A stretch of DNA of 64,000 bases from Thalassotalea sp. Sam97 (lineage in GTDB: Bacteria > Pseudomonadota > Gammaproteobacteria > Enterobacterales > Alteromonadaceae), in contig NZ_CP166919.1 of assembly GCF_041379765.1 (NCBI RefSeq), positions 1,116,001 to 1,180,000 of the forward strand, in the 5' to 3' direction. The stretch's first letter is position 1, and every line of letters starts with the position of its first letter. The translations under genes were made by a program, and so were the position numbers. Shown piece after piece: positions 9,068 through 15,339 of the stretch. The notes under the pieces are model-generated. The model searched no databases. It was given only the letters and a program-made list of their open reading frames with translations, and was not told the origin of the DNA.

Positions 9068-9249
9068 GCTTAAAGCCTGCAAGGACGCAGCTACGTTGGA
9101 AATATCTGTCGTTATATGGAGGTAATTAATTAGGGTAATGTAAGGAGCAATCGCGAGCATTACTGTGAATTCTCAGTAATATCCCGAGCTATTCTAGAAA
9201 AACATGTTCCTGTCCATTTAATGTATTGAAAATCAAATGCTTTCTGGTA
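9068..9249. other. Gene-free spacer with a near-perfect 22-bp palindrome
   Basis: No gene is visible. ATTACTG (9159-9165) mirrors CAGTAAT (9174-9180) around a central GAATTC, with only one mismatched base pair. It has no T-run and resembles a symmetric protein-binding site or a small hairpin. A GTTATAT at 9111-9117 resembles an attC right core, but I found no convincing partner arm. Confidence 0.4.
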
Positions 9250-9309
9250 GTTTAAATGAAAATACGTAGACGGACATTACTGAGACGTCTACATAATAAG
9301 CTGTTAGGT
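9250..9309 (+). repeat. attC-like site 1 (degenerate)
   Basis: The right core GTTAGGT (9303-9309) is canonical. The left core GTTTAAA (9250-9256) matches 6 of 7 positions. Internal arms are GTAGACG (9266-9272) and CGTCTAC (9286-9292). Total length of 60 bp is typical of short attC sites. Confidence 0.5.
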
Positions 9310-9320
9310 ATTACTCAAAT

Positions 9321-9701
9321 ATGAGTGAAGTATTCAGAACATTTCTCGCTATAATTTTGCATGTTTCATGCTTCGCTATAGGAATGTCCTTATTTAATTT
9401 AACTGGATTAAGTGAAGTAATAGAGGATGTTTCTCTTGCAAGAGAATTTATTATTATATTACTCGGCCTAGCTGGCATAGTTTTAGTTTCAAACAAGTCA
9501 GAAGAACCATTTCTGCATACGTTTATTAAACTAATCGCGCAAAGCTTTGAATGGCTTTTTTTACTATTAACACTTGTCGCTTTTACATCCTTAATAGATG
9601 AAAAAGATACTACGTTTGGGTTGTTTTCATTTGTAGGGTTTGCATTAATTACGTATGGTATTCATAAGCTTAAATTTAGCTCTGGGCTAAATAATACCTA
9701 A
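9321..9701 (+). CDS. Cassette gene: small integral membrane protein, 126 aa
   Basis: I do not recognise the family. The protein is mostly hydrophobic, with about four predicted membrane segments (roughly 7-27, 36-56, 73-91 and 97-115) and a short charged tail. The ATG lies 11 bases after the right core of attC-like site 1 and has no obvious Shine-Dalgarno, so it may depend on a leader ORF or upstream transcription, as many cassettes do. The stop codon TAA (9699-9701) is inside the left core of the next attC. It is AT-rich compared with flanking core genes. Function is unknown. Confidence 0.75.
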   Translation: MSEVFRTFLAIILHVSCFAIGMSLFNLTGLSEVIEDVSLAREFIIILLGLAGIVLVSNKSEEPFLHTFIKLIAQSFEWLFLLLTLVAFTSLIDEKDTTFGLFSFVGFALITYGIHKLKFSSGLNNT

Positions 9702-9797
9702 CAAGAACGTCAAGTTACGGTCGCAAAACACTTGGCTGGCGTTCGTTACTCACTAATTTTAGCCAAGTGTTTTACGCCGCTTATGTAGGCGTTATGT
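9696..9797 (+). repeat. attC-like site 2
   Basis: Left core ACCTAAC (9696-9702, full consensus match); right core GTTATGT (9791-9797). A perfect 13-bp inverted repeat, AAAACACTTGGCT (9725-9737) / AGCCAAGTGTTTT (9761-9773), forms the folded-strand stem. The site is 102 bp and overlaps the stop codon of the preceding gene. Confidence 0.85.
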
Positions 9798-9832
9798 TTT
9801 CGCACCTCAGTAAGGAATTTATAGGAATATCG

Positions 9833-10057
9833 ATGGTTGATATACAAAGAGCAAATCTTATCTATGCACTAGCTGAAGTAGTGCAAGACGCTGAGGTAAT
9901 GCAAATTATAGAGGAAAAATCTGGTAACTTTGAATCATCACAGGATCTTCAAGCTTTAGAAGAAGCTATTAAGCAAAAGGTTATAGCTTATCGTACACAT
10001 GACTTATGGCCACCAAAAATTGATCCAATCACAAAAGTAATGAACTTTGATAGTTAA
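9833..10057 (+). CDS. Cassette gene: hypothetical acidic protein, 74 aa
   Basis: Unknown family. The product is small, soluble, helical-looking and acidic (VDIQRANLIYALAEVVQDAEV...). The C-terminus contains HDLWPPKIDP. I chose the ATG at 9833 because AAGGA and TAGGA precede it. The longer reading frame begins inside the attC stem and would translate recombination-site sequence. The gene sits alone between attC-like sites 2 and 3, the normal one-gene-per-cassette arrangement. Confidence 0.65.
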   Translation: MVDIQRANLIYALAEVVQDAEVMQIIEEKSGNFESSQDLQALEEAIKQKVIAYRTHDLWPPKIDPITKVMNFDS

Positions 10058-10072
10058 TCACCAATTACAAAA

Positions 10073-10160
10073 ACATAACAAGTCAATCAACTTCGTGCTT
10101 TCGGCGCCGGACAGCTTACACTGCGCTTCGTTACAGCTGCCAGTTATTGAGGCGTTATGT
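10073..10160 (+). repeat. attC-like site 3
   Basis: Left core ACATAAC (10073-10079) and right core GTTATGT (10154-10160), preceded by the common GAGGC. Imperfect inner arms CGGACAGCT (ending 10116) and AGCTGCCAG (from 10135) match at 7 of 9 positions. Length is 88 bp. Confidence 0.8.
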
Positions 10161-10179
10161 GCAAAGAAGGATTTGAGCA

Positions 10180-10407
10180 ATGTGGAAAAATGGAACTGCT
10201 GAAAGCACTCAGATTGGATACGTTAATCGTAATAATCAAAAAAATCATGGAACACGCGGTACGAAAGGTACTGATCACAATGCTACGGCCTACAAACTTG
10301 AGTGCCTAGTGCCGGGATGTGGGCATGTATATGGTGCAAATGGAACAGATGTATTTCACCGAAAATGCCCAAAATGTCAAAATGGTAATCTAGGCATTGA
10401 ATACTAA
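10180..10407 (+). CDS. Cassette gene: 75-aa zinc-ribbon-like protein
   Basis: The small protein has four cysteines spaced as C42-x4-C47 and C63-x2-C66 (ECLVPGCGHV and RKCPKCQNG), consistent with one zinc ribbon. The N-terminal 40 residues are rich in Asn, Gly and Thr (GYVNRNNQKNHGTRGTKG). Short proteins of this type recur in environmental integron cassettes and near restriction systems, but I know no established function. The Shine-Dalgarno is weak. The gene fills the interval between attC-like sites 3 and 4. DNA or RNA binding is plausible but inferred only from the zinc motif. Confidence 0.75.
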   Translation: MWKNGTAESTQIGYVNRNNQKNHGTRGTKGTDHNATAYKLECLVPGCGHVYGANGTDVFHRKCPKCQNGNLGIEY

Positions 10408-10409
10408 GC

Positions 10410-10452
10410 ACATAACAAGGCAAGGCTGGCAATCCCCTTTGGGGCGTTATAT
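10410..10452 (+). repeat. attC-like site 4, unusually short
   Basis: Left core ACATAAC (10410-10416) and right core GTTATAT (10446-10452) are both good. They are only 43 bp apart end to end, below the usual ~57-bp minimum, with a CCCC-TTT-GGGG hairpin in the centre. It looks like an attC with an internal deletion and may be poorly recombinogenic, effectively joining two cassettes. Confidence 0.6.
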
Positions 10453-10479
10453 TTTAAATTCATAGTGTAGGAGAACCCA

Positions 10480-11226
10480 ATGGCTCATATCCCAGAAGAA
10501 GCACATGTTGTAGCCTACTATTTGGCAAAATTTCCAGATTCTTATAAAAATCTTGAGCCTAATAAAAATATGACGAATTTGCTTATTAGTTACTCTCGAT
10601 TCTTTTCAATGCCAGACAGTTCATTGAAGAGACTTCGAGATGAATATGATGCCTTTTTCCCACATAGAGTTGGTTATAAAGGCGCAGAGAAGAGAGCATC
10701 TCGTGTAAAAGTTAATGATTCTCTTAAAAATCTAAGTGAAACTGAGCTACATGAAAAAGTATTGAATATTATAAATGAAGAGTCAGCTATATTACCTGAA
10801 ATCGAAACAGACAATCCTTTGTGGGAAGGAAAAAGAATTCAAATTAAAGTTAATAAATTTGAAAGAAATCGATATGCACGTGCTGCATGTATTGAGCATC
10901 ACGGATTAACATGTCAATGTTGTTTAAATAATATGGGTGAACTTTACGGGGCAATTGCTGAAGGTATTATTGAAATTCACCATATCAAACCTATTTCTGA
11001 AATTGGTATTGATTATCAAATTGACCCAATCAATGATTTAGTTCCACTTTGCCCTAATTGCCATAGGGTTATACATAAACGAAATCCACCGTATACAGTT
11101 GAAGAAGTGCAGTCAGCGCTTAAAAAATATAACAAGGCATTTAAAAGCGGGTTACGTTCCGCTTCGCTACACAAGTTTAGCAAGCTATTATCAGTGCCCG
11201 TTATCGGGGCGTTAGGCATAAAATAA
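10480..11226 (+). CDS. Cassette gene: HNH endonuclease-domain protein with C-terminus translated from attC
   Basis: This is a likely DNA nuclease of the HNH superfamily. The N-terminal ~110 residues are of unknown type. The C-terminal part has C145/C148 and C191/C194 zinc-type pairs around the ββα-metal core IEIHHIKP (His167-168), INDLVPLCPNCHRVIH (Asn185, His195, His199). This resembles McrA-like or predicted restriction HNH proteins, so defence against foreign DNA is plausible but unproven. No partner methylase is adjacent in the same cassette. GGAG precedes the ATG. The frame passes through attC-like site 5, so residues from about 216 onward are encoded by the recombination site and the stop lies beyond it. 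Confidence 0.85.
   Translation: MAHIPEEAHVVAYYLAKFPDSYKNLEPNKNMTNLLISYSRFFSMPDSSLKRLRDEYDAFFPHRVGYKGAEKRASRVKVNDSLKNLSETELHEKVLNIINEESAILPEIETDNPLWEGKRIQIKVNKFERNRYARAACIEHHGLTCQCCLNNMGELYGAIAEGIIEIHHIKPISEIGIDYQIDPINDLVPLCPNCHRVIHKRNPPYTVEEVQSALKKYNKAFKSGLRSASLHKFSKLLSVPVIGALGIK
11127..11217 (+). repeat. attC-like site 5, overlapped by the HNH gene
   Basis: Left core ATATAAC (11127-11133) and right core GTTAGGC (11211-11217, full match) after GGGGC. The internal hairpin is AAGCGG (11145-11150) / CCGCTT (11159-11164). Length is 91 bp. The TAA of the left core is out of frame with the HNH gene, which reads through the whole site. Confidence 0.8.
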
Positions 11227-11248
11227 ACAATCAAAGGAAATTGAGATA

Positions 11249-11833
11249 ATGAGCGAAAGCTGGGACGATTATGCTGACGGATGGGACAGCAATGAGGCTG
11301 TAATCTTATATTGCCACAAGGCTTATGAATCTTTATTAAATATTGTTGATTTAGATGGTCGCAAAGTACTGGACTTCGGTTGTGGCACAGGTCTCCTTAC
11401 TGAGAGAATATCTGATCATGCAAGTGCAGTCGTGGCTATTGATCCCTCTAAGAAAATGATTTCAGTTCTTAGCGATAAACACCTCAAGAATGTACAGGTA
11501 ATAAACGGTGAGCTTACCCAAGATTTGATCAGTAATGATGACGTTCTCCGTGATGGTTTCGATGTCATAGTCGCTTCATCTGCATTAGCCTTTGTTTCAG
11601 ATTATCAAGAAACACTTAATCTGTTAAAACAGTTGCTAAGAAAGGGGGGATTTTTAGTTCAGTGGGACTGGTTAAAAGAAAATGATGAGCTAGGAATTGG
11701 CTTCTCAAAAGAACAGATTGAATTAGCACTGGAGCAAGCAGAATTCTCGAAATATACCACATCAATCCCATTTTCAATGGAAAGTTCTGATGGTTCAATG
11801 AATGTTGTCATGGGTGTGGCAGAGAATGCTTAA
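11249..11833 (+). CDS. Cassette gene: class I SAM-dependent methyltransferase, 194 aa
   Basis: A predicted cytoplasmic methyltransferase of unknown substrate. Motif I is V40-LDFGCGTG (42-48), followed by the acidic ribose-binding residue in VAIDPS (Asp65). A FDVIVASSALAFV segment (about 105-117) corresponds to motif IV, and LLRKGGFLVQ is the typical strand before motif V. Length and layout resemble small-molecule methyltransferases (Methyltransf_11/25 type) rather than DNA methylases: there is no NPPY or DPPY. AAAGGAAA precedes the ATG. The stop TAA lies within the left core GCTTAAC of the next site, typical of cassettes. Confidence 0.85.
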   Translation: MSESWDDYADGWDSNEAVILYCHKAYESLLNIVDLDGRKVLDFGCGTGLLTERISDHASAVVAIDPSKKMISVLSDKHLKNVQVINGELTQDLISNDDVLRDGFDVIVASSALAFVSDYQETLNLLKQLLRKGGFLVQWDWLKENDELGIGFSKEQIELALEQAEFSKYTTSIPFSMESSDGSMNVVMGVAENA

Positions 11834-11898
11834 CAAATTGCCGCACTCGGCAAATCACCCGCTACGTTCCTAATATTGTGGTGAGCAAGGCGTTACTA
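11828..11898 (+). repeat. attC-like site 6
   Basis: Left core GCTTAAC (11828-11834, full match) overlaps the methyltransferase stop. Right core is GTTACTA (11892-11898), a partial match after AAGGC. Inner arms are TCACC (11855-11859) and GGTGA (11880-11884). Length is 71 bp. Confidence 0.7.
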
Positions 11899-11937
11899 AC
11901 GACAAGGGGATAAAGCGGCTGAATCAACTTCCTTTCG

Positions 11938-12285
11938 ATGTTTTTCGTCATATTTGGTGTATTACCGTGTGTATTGTCAGGCTACTTTATGGCGATAAAG
12001 CAAAAACGCGGTTTAATTGCCATATGGAACGACGCCTGGTTATCAGATCCTGTTAAAGCGGCAAACGCTTTAGACTATTCTATGTTTCTTTGTGCAGCTA
12101 TTTTATTATTTGCCTCGGTTAGCGTGGTTACTGAATTATTATTACTGTCTGAATTACAATGCTTTTTTATTGCTTTTGGTGTGGTGCTGGTTAGTGCCTT
12201 TGTGTATATTAATGTATCGACACCTACTGCTTGGCTGGTACGCTTTCCTCGCGAATTTAGTCACGCATTATCTGTCGATTATTAG
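11938..12285 (+). CDS. Cassette gene: small membrane protein, 115 aa
   Basis: No recognised family. Three hydrophobic segments are likely membrane spans (about 2-20, 46-69 and 74-93). A polar loop between the first two contains KQKRGLIAIWNDAWLSDPVKAANALDY. An in-frame stop at 11920-11922 excludes earlier starts, so the ATG at 11938 is the first available. No Shine-Dalgarno is visible. It shares one attC-bounded interval with the next small ORF, only about 20-40 bp downstream, so this cassette seems to hold two genes. Function is unknown. Confidence 0.65.
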   Translation: MFFVIFGVLPCVLSGYFMAIKQKRGLIAIWNDAWLSDPVKAANALDYSMFLCAAILLFASVSVVTELLLLSELQCFFIAFGVVLVSAFVYINVSTPTAWLVRFPREFSHALSVDY

Positions 12286-12325
12286 GGCGGTATATTACTT
12301 GTAAAACATGGAGTCGGCTTCAACG

Positions 12326-12535
12326 ATGGAAGTTAAAATTTTTACAAAGACCCTTAAATCTAAGCAAGGCTTCTGGCCTAGCTCAGAGAGTATTTCTGAT
12401 TGTGGTTTAGAAGCAGAAATCAACCTTTGGTTGGCATCGCAGCCTAATATTGAAATCAAAAATATTACGCAGTCACAAAGTGGTGGTTCTTGGATGCCAG
12501 CAAAAATTGTTGTTACTGTTTGGTATCAAAAATAA
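12326..12535 (+). CDS. Cassette gene: hypothetical protein, 69 aa
   Basis: A small soluble protein of unknown function (MEVKIFTKTLKSKQGFW...), looking like a short alpha/beta fold with a C-terminal strand KIVVTVWYQK. I start it at the second ATG (12326) because TGGAGTC lies about 11 bases upstream. An ATG at 12308 in the same frame would add six residues and has no Shine-Dalgarno. The stop TAA ends at 12535, where the left core of the next attC begins. It is the second ORF of a cassette also holding the membrane protein at 11938. Confidence 0.65.
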   Translation: MEVKIFTKTLKSKQGFWPSSESISDCGLEAEINLWLASQPNIEIKNITQSQSGGSWMPAKIVVTVWYQK

Positions 12536-12658
12536 TATAACTGGCTAATAATGGCGAGCACGCAAAACTCAAGGCTTGCGCTGGTATGTTGCTAATTTTT
12601 GCCATGCATTTAAGTACTTCGTATTGGCGTACTATTTGCTCCCAAGCATATGTTATTC
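12535..12658 (+). repeat. attC-like site 7, long
   Basis: Left core ATATAAC (12535-12541) and right core GTTATTC (12652-12658), 124 bp apart in all. This is close to the length of Vibrio-type repeats. GGCGAGCA near the left arm is roughly complementary to TGCTCCC near the right, and there is an internal CGCAA/TTGCG hairpin. Both cores are imperfect. Confidence 0.6.
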
Positions 12659-12715
12659 CGGCTCGTTTTCATTGTGTTACAACCCATCCTTATCATTAAA
12701 TAAAAGAGATAATTC

Positions 12716-13444
12716 ATGCGCTATTTTACAATTGTGATCCTGTTGATGTGCTATTTTTTCACAAATTTCGCAATAGCAAATAAAGATAATAGCAATATAG
12801 ATTATGTCTCCGTTGGAGATGTTCCCAAGGCGACAATGGAAGAGATAAAGAAAACTGTTGATATACACCAGAGTCGCATAATTAACAATTTTAACGTAAC
12901 TAATATGCCCGCTGTAACAGTAAAAATCTGGCAAGATCGAAATAAATTCGAGCTCGAATATGGAGATGATGCGGAATATGTACAAGGCTATGTTGTTCAA
13001 AGCGCTTGGGAAGCTCGATTCTTTAATGGCCGACCTGAATTAGGTTTGGGTGTTGTACATGAATACACTCACTTAGTAACACTAGCACTAAATCCGAGCT
13101 TTAATAACAACCCACGTTGGTTATGGGAGGCAACTGCTATTTATGAGTCAGGTCGGCCACCAATTCCAGATATATCAAGCCTGAAATGTTTTTCCGAAGA
13201 ATCTTTTCCGACCTTAGAAAGCTTGGAAGTACATCCATTCAATATTTACAAGGTCGGCTACTTTTTGACTGACTTCATCGTTTCAAAATGGGGACAAGAG
13301 AGTTTAGTGAGATTGGTGGAGTCAAATGGCGACATTAAAGAAAGTTTAAAAACATCAGTCAATGATTTTGAAAAAATGTGGCTTTTATTTTTACGAGATA
13401 AGTACAAACTCAGTTATAGTGAATCGTCAGGTTCAGATTGCTAA
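12716..13444 (+). CDS. Cassette gene: exported gluzincin-like metallopeptidase domain protein, 242 aa
   Basis: A predicted secreted or periplasmic zinc peptidase. An N-terminal signal peptide (about 1-21, MRYFTIVILLMCYFFTNFAI) precedes a domain with HEYTH (115-119). The probable third zinc ligand Glu138 is in NPRWLWEATAIYE, spaced 19 residues after the second His. This is the HExxH...E pattern of the peptidase MA-like gluzincin clan, where RWLxEG is usual. Here the Gly is replaced (WEATAIYE). AGAGAT precedes the ATG. The C-terminal third is helical with no further signature. Activity and substrate are unknown. A secreted enzyme is unusual but not unprecedented cassette cargo. Confidence 0.8.
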   Translation: MRYFTIVILLMCYFFTNFAIANKDNSNIDYVSVGDVPKATMEEIKKTVDIHQSRIINNFNVTNMPAVTVKIWQDRNKFELEYGDDAEYVQGYVVQSAWEARFFNGRPELGLGVVHEYTHLVTLALNPSFNNNPRWLWEATAIYESGRPPIPDISSLKCFSEESFPTLESLEVHPFNIYKVGYFLTDFIVSKWGQESLVRLVESNGDIKESLKTSVNDFEKMWLLFLRDKYKLSYSESSGSDC

Positions 13445-13463
13445 CTAATTTTGTTCACTGGAT

Positions 13464-13573
13464 ACATAACAAGCCCATCATGTCGTTCACAAGCTCACTA
13501 GGACAACAACTCTGTGGCTAGTGCTTTGCGCAGTTTAGCTACATTGTATTTGCTTCATATTGAGGTGTTATAT
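13464..13573 (+). repeat. attC-like site 8
   Basis: Left core ACATAAC (13464-13470) and right core GTTATAT (13567-13573) after TGAGGT. Inner arms CACTAG (13496-13501) and CTAGTG (13518-13523). Length is 110 bp. Confidence 0.75.
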
Positions 13574-13586
13574 GCAAAGGATACTC

Positions 13587-13940
13587 ATGTTCAAACCAAT
13601 AACTCTAAGTCTTTTTATGGTCACAAGCCTTATTTCGACAAACGCCCAAAGCGCGGACTGTGATATTTCTGGAATTTGGAATCACTCAGCTAAACCAGCA
13701 AAACTTTCCATCGATTTAAAGAAAGGTGAAATCTTTGTTTATTCCCACGAAAATAACTCTAAAGCAGTTGGTGCCGTGGTTATAAAAAGCCTTGCGTTAG
13801 ATTCAACGACACTTCAGTGGAAGGCAAAAATGTACAGCGCTGCAGACGATTCTTTTGTTGACGTAAATATAATAGCGAACGCGTGTAGTCAATTAAATGT
13901 AAGTTATCGCGGTGAAGAAGTTTTAAGGTTAATAAGGTAA
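13587..13940 (+). CDS. Cassette gene: small exported protein, 117 aa
   Basis: The product has a signal peptide (about 1-25, MFKPITLSLFMVTSLISTNA) and two cysteines in the mature part (ADCDISGIW and NACSQL) that may form a disulfide. The mature part is strand-rich (GEIFVYSHE, WKAKMYSA, LNVSYRG). It begins with a GIW phrase reminiscent of small beta-barrel periplasmic proteins, though I cannot name a family. I use the ATG at 13587 because AAGGA sits five bases upstream. An upstream ATG at 13572 and a TTG at 13560 lie inside attC-like site 8. Function is unknown. Confidence 0.7.
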   Translation: MFKPITLSLFMVTSLISTNAQSADCDISGIWNHSAKPAKLSIDLKKGEIFVYSHENNSKAVGAVVIKSLALDSTTLQWKAKMYSAADDSFVDVNIIANACSQLNVSYRGEEVLRLIR

Positions 13941-13946
13941 GTTTGC

Positions 13947-14043
13947 GAATAACAAGTAGCATGTAGGGCAAATGTTTTTTGGCTTTTATCACGACATTTC
14001 AAAGTGTCGCCAAGCATTGCTACCTTTTAGCTGCGGGTTAGAA
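13947..14043 (+). repeat. attC-like site 9
   Basis: Left core GAATAAC (13947-13953) and right core GTTAGAA (14037-14043) after GCGG. The outer region shows GCAAATG...TGGC against GCCA...CATTGC, with an inner CGACA (13992-13996) / TGTCG (14005-14009) hairpin. Length is 97 bp. Confidence 0.75.
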
Positions 14044-14074
14044 AGTAATGCAAATTTTTGAGTGTTAGCACGAT

Positions 14075-14530
14075 ATGATCAATAAACTTGATAATTCGAA
14101 TAATGAAATTGCCGAGCAAATTTTTAATGTCTTTCAAAGCTCTTATAACGTTGAAGCTCAACTTATTGGCACTCTAGAATTTCCTCCTCTTTCAAGGTGT
14201 AGCAAAGATATAGAATGTTCACTCACTCTATTTTATGGTTTTATTGTAAATGGGTACCTTGCTGGGGTAATCGAAATTGCGATCAGAGATAACCAACTAG
14301 AAATTGATAGCTTAACTGTTGCTCCACATTATTTTCGACAAGGCATTGCTGACAAATTGCTAAATTATGTTTTAGGCACATTTGAATTTACTAGGGCAAT
14401 TGTAGAAACAGCGGTTGTAAACGAACCAGCGATTAGATTGTACAAGAAGCATGGCTTTGTTGAGTTTAAGCGGTGGATACCAGCGCATGGCATAGAAAAA
14501 TTAGCGTTAGCTGTTGAAAACGCAATTTAA
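14075..14530 (+). CDS. Cassette gene: GNAT-family N-acetyltransferase, 151 aa
   Basis: A predicted acetyl-CoA-dependent N-acetyltransferase. Motif A is visible at about 78-100: DSLTVAPHYFRQGIADKLL, with the R88-QG-x-A pyrophosphate loop replacing the usual Q/R-x-x-G-x-G/A. Motif B is VVNEPAIRLYKKHGF (about 114-128), the classic N-x-x-A-x-x-x-Y-x-x-x-G-F pattern. Acceptor specificity cannot be read from sequence. GNATs are among the commonest integron cargo, including aminoglycoside acetyltransferases, but this one is not a recognisable resistance enzyme. No clear Shine-Dalgarno. The stop sits in the degenerate left core of the next site. Confidence 0.88.
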   Translation: MINKLDNSNNEIAEQIFNVFQSSYNVEAQLIGTLEFPPLSRCSKDIECSLTLFYGFIVNGYLAGVIEIAIRDNQLEIDSLTVAPHYFRQGIADKLLNYVLGTFEFTRAIVETAVVNEPAIRLYKKHGFVEFKRWIPAHGIEKLALAVENAI

Positions 14531-14620
14531 TAAGCGTTGTCAGCAGAACTGATAAAGTCTGGCTCAGTTCTGCTTTATTACACAGTGACGCCTACCATTT
14601 ATCTCTACTTAACGTTTGGT
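14525..14620 (+). repeat. attC-like site 10 (degenerate) with terminator-like hairpin
   Basis: Right core GTTTGGT (14614-14620) matches 6 of 7 consensus positions. Left core ATTTAAT (14525-14531) lacks the AAC. Between them AGCAGAACTGA (14542-14552) pairs perfectly with TCAGTTCTGCT (14564-14574), followed by TTATT, so this could also work as a terminator. Size (96 bp) and position between two genes fit an eroded attC. Confidence 0.45.
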
Positions 14621-14640
14621 TATCTTTTAAAAGGGACATT

Positions 14641-15120
14641 ATGCGCATTTTTCTCGTTTTATTTTCTTTTCTCTGCCTTTCAGGTTGTGTTGGTTTGGCA
14701 GTTGGGACATATGGAACCTTTGAATCACAAAAAGATAATTTTAATTTAACGGATAAACGCAACCAGCAAGGCTATGGTGAAAATACCTCGTATTCAAAAG
14801 AACACGTTATATCGCTTTGGGGAACACCCGATAACATAACGACTAAGGGTTCTTGTGACATCTTCTCATATCACGATGGGTATAACTGGTCTGGTGTTGG
14901 TGCATTTGTTGTAGTTGTACCAATCCCTCTCGTTATACCTAGCGGAGCAGACGAAACTAAAATTTATTTTAAAAATAATCAAAGTGTAAAGCTCGTTTCT
15001 GAATATGGCGAAATCACAGGGATGTTTGGATATATGTGTGGCAGTAATGAATGTGGCTTCAAATCAGGAGCCGTAAATACAGATAAACCACGAACGGTGC
15101 CGGTTACTTGGTGTGAGTAA
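14641..15120 (+). CDS. Cassette gene: predicted lipoprotein, 159 aa
   Basis: The N-terminus is a lipoprotein signal: hydrophobic core then LSGC (13-16), with Cys16 as the lipidated residue followed by Val, which does not favour inner-membrane retention, so outer-membrane anchoring is likely. The mature region contains YSKEHVISLWGTPDNI, reminiscent of the SmpA/OmlA-type phrase in which a small lipoprotein fold begins with an Asp/Lys-rich helix and 'WGTP'. A hydrophobic Val/Pro stretch (about 89-102) and three late cysteines follow (MCGSNECGF and the terminal WCE). AAGGGA precedes the ATG. Function is unknown. Confidence 0.78.
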   Translation: MRIFLVLFSFLCLSGCVGLAVGTYGTFESQKDNFNLTDKRNQQGYGENTSYSKEHVISLWGTPDNITTKGSCDIFSYHDGYNWSGVGAFVVVVPIPLVIPSGADETKIYFKNNQSVKLVSEYGEITGMFGYMCGSNECGFKSGAVNTDKPRTVPVTWCE

Positions 15121-15125
15121 TTGCA

Positions 15126-15227
15126 GTATAACAAGCCAACAACGGTGGGATTGCTCTAGGTTAGCTGATTGCCGCGTCGCGTAACATTTTAGCCAAATGA
15201 CACTCACCGCCCAAGGCGATGTTAATA
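15126..15227 (+). repeat. attC-like site 11
   Basis: Left core GTATAAC (15126-15132) and right core GTTAATA (15221-15227) after AAGGCGAT. CGGTG near the left arm complements CACCG near the right. The internal GCGTAACATTTTAGCC resembles the central part of other attC sites. A second possible right core GTTAGTC is at 15241-15247. Length is 102 bp. Confidence 0.7.
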
Positions 15228-15339
15228 GCCCACAGGGTCGGTTAGTCTTAAACTGTCGGGTAAATGTCGGATAAAATTCGTAACCGACAATGAGTAAACC
15301 AGGGAATAATCTTGATTCTTAAGTACAGAGGTAAACTTA

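Noticed and set aside
9058..9117. Possible short attC between the 136-aa gene and the spacer (TTAAC at left, GTTATAT at right)
   Set aside because: The right core is plausible, but the left core is poor and the inner arms do not pair.
11249..11833. DNA methyltransferase forming a restriction-modification pair with the HNH protein
   Set aside because: It lacks the catalytic NPPY/DPPY or Pro-Cys motifs and target-recognition region of DNA methylases, and an attC site separates it from the HNH gene.
14537..14749. 70-codon frame overlapping the lipoprotein gene
   Set aside because: It begins inside the attC-like hairpin and overlaps, in another frame, a gene with a clear lipobox and Shine-Dalgarno.
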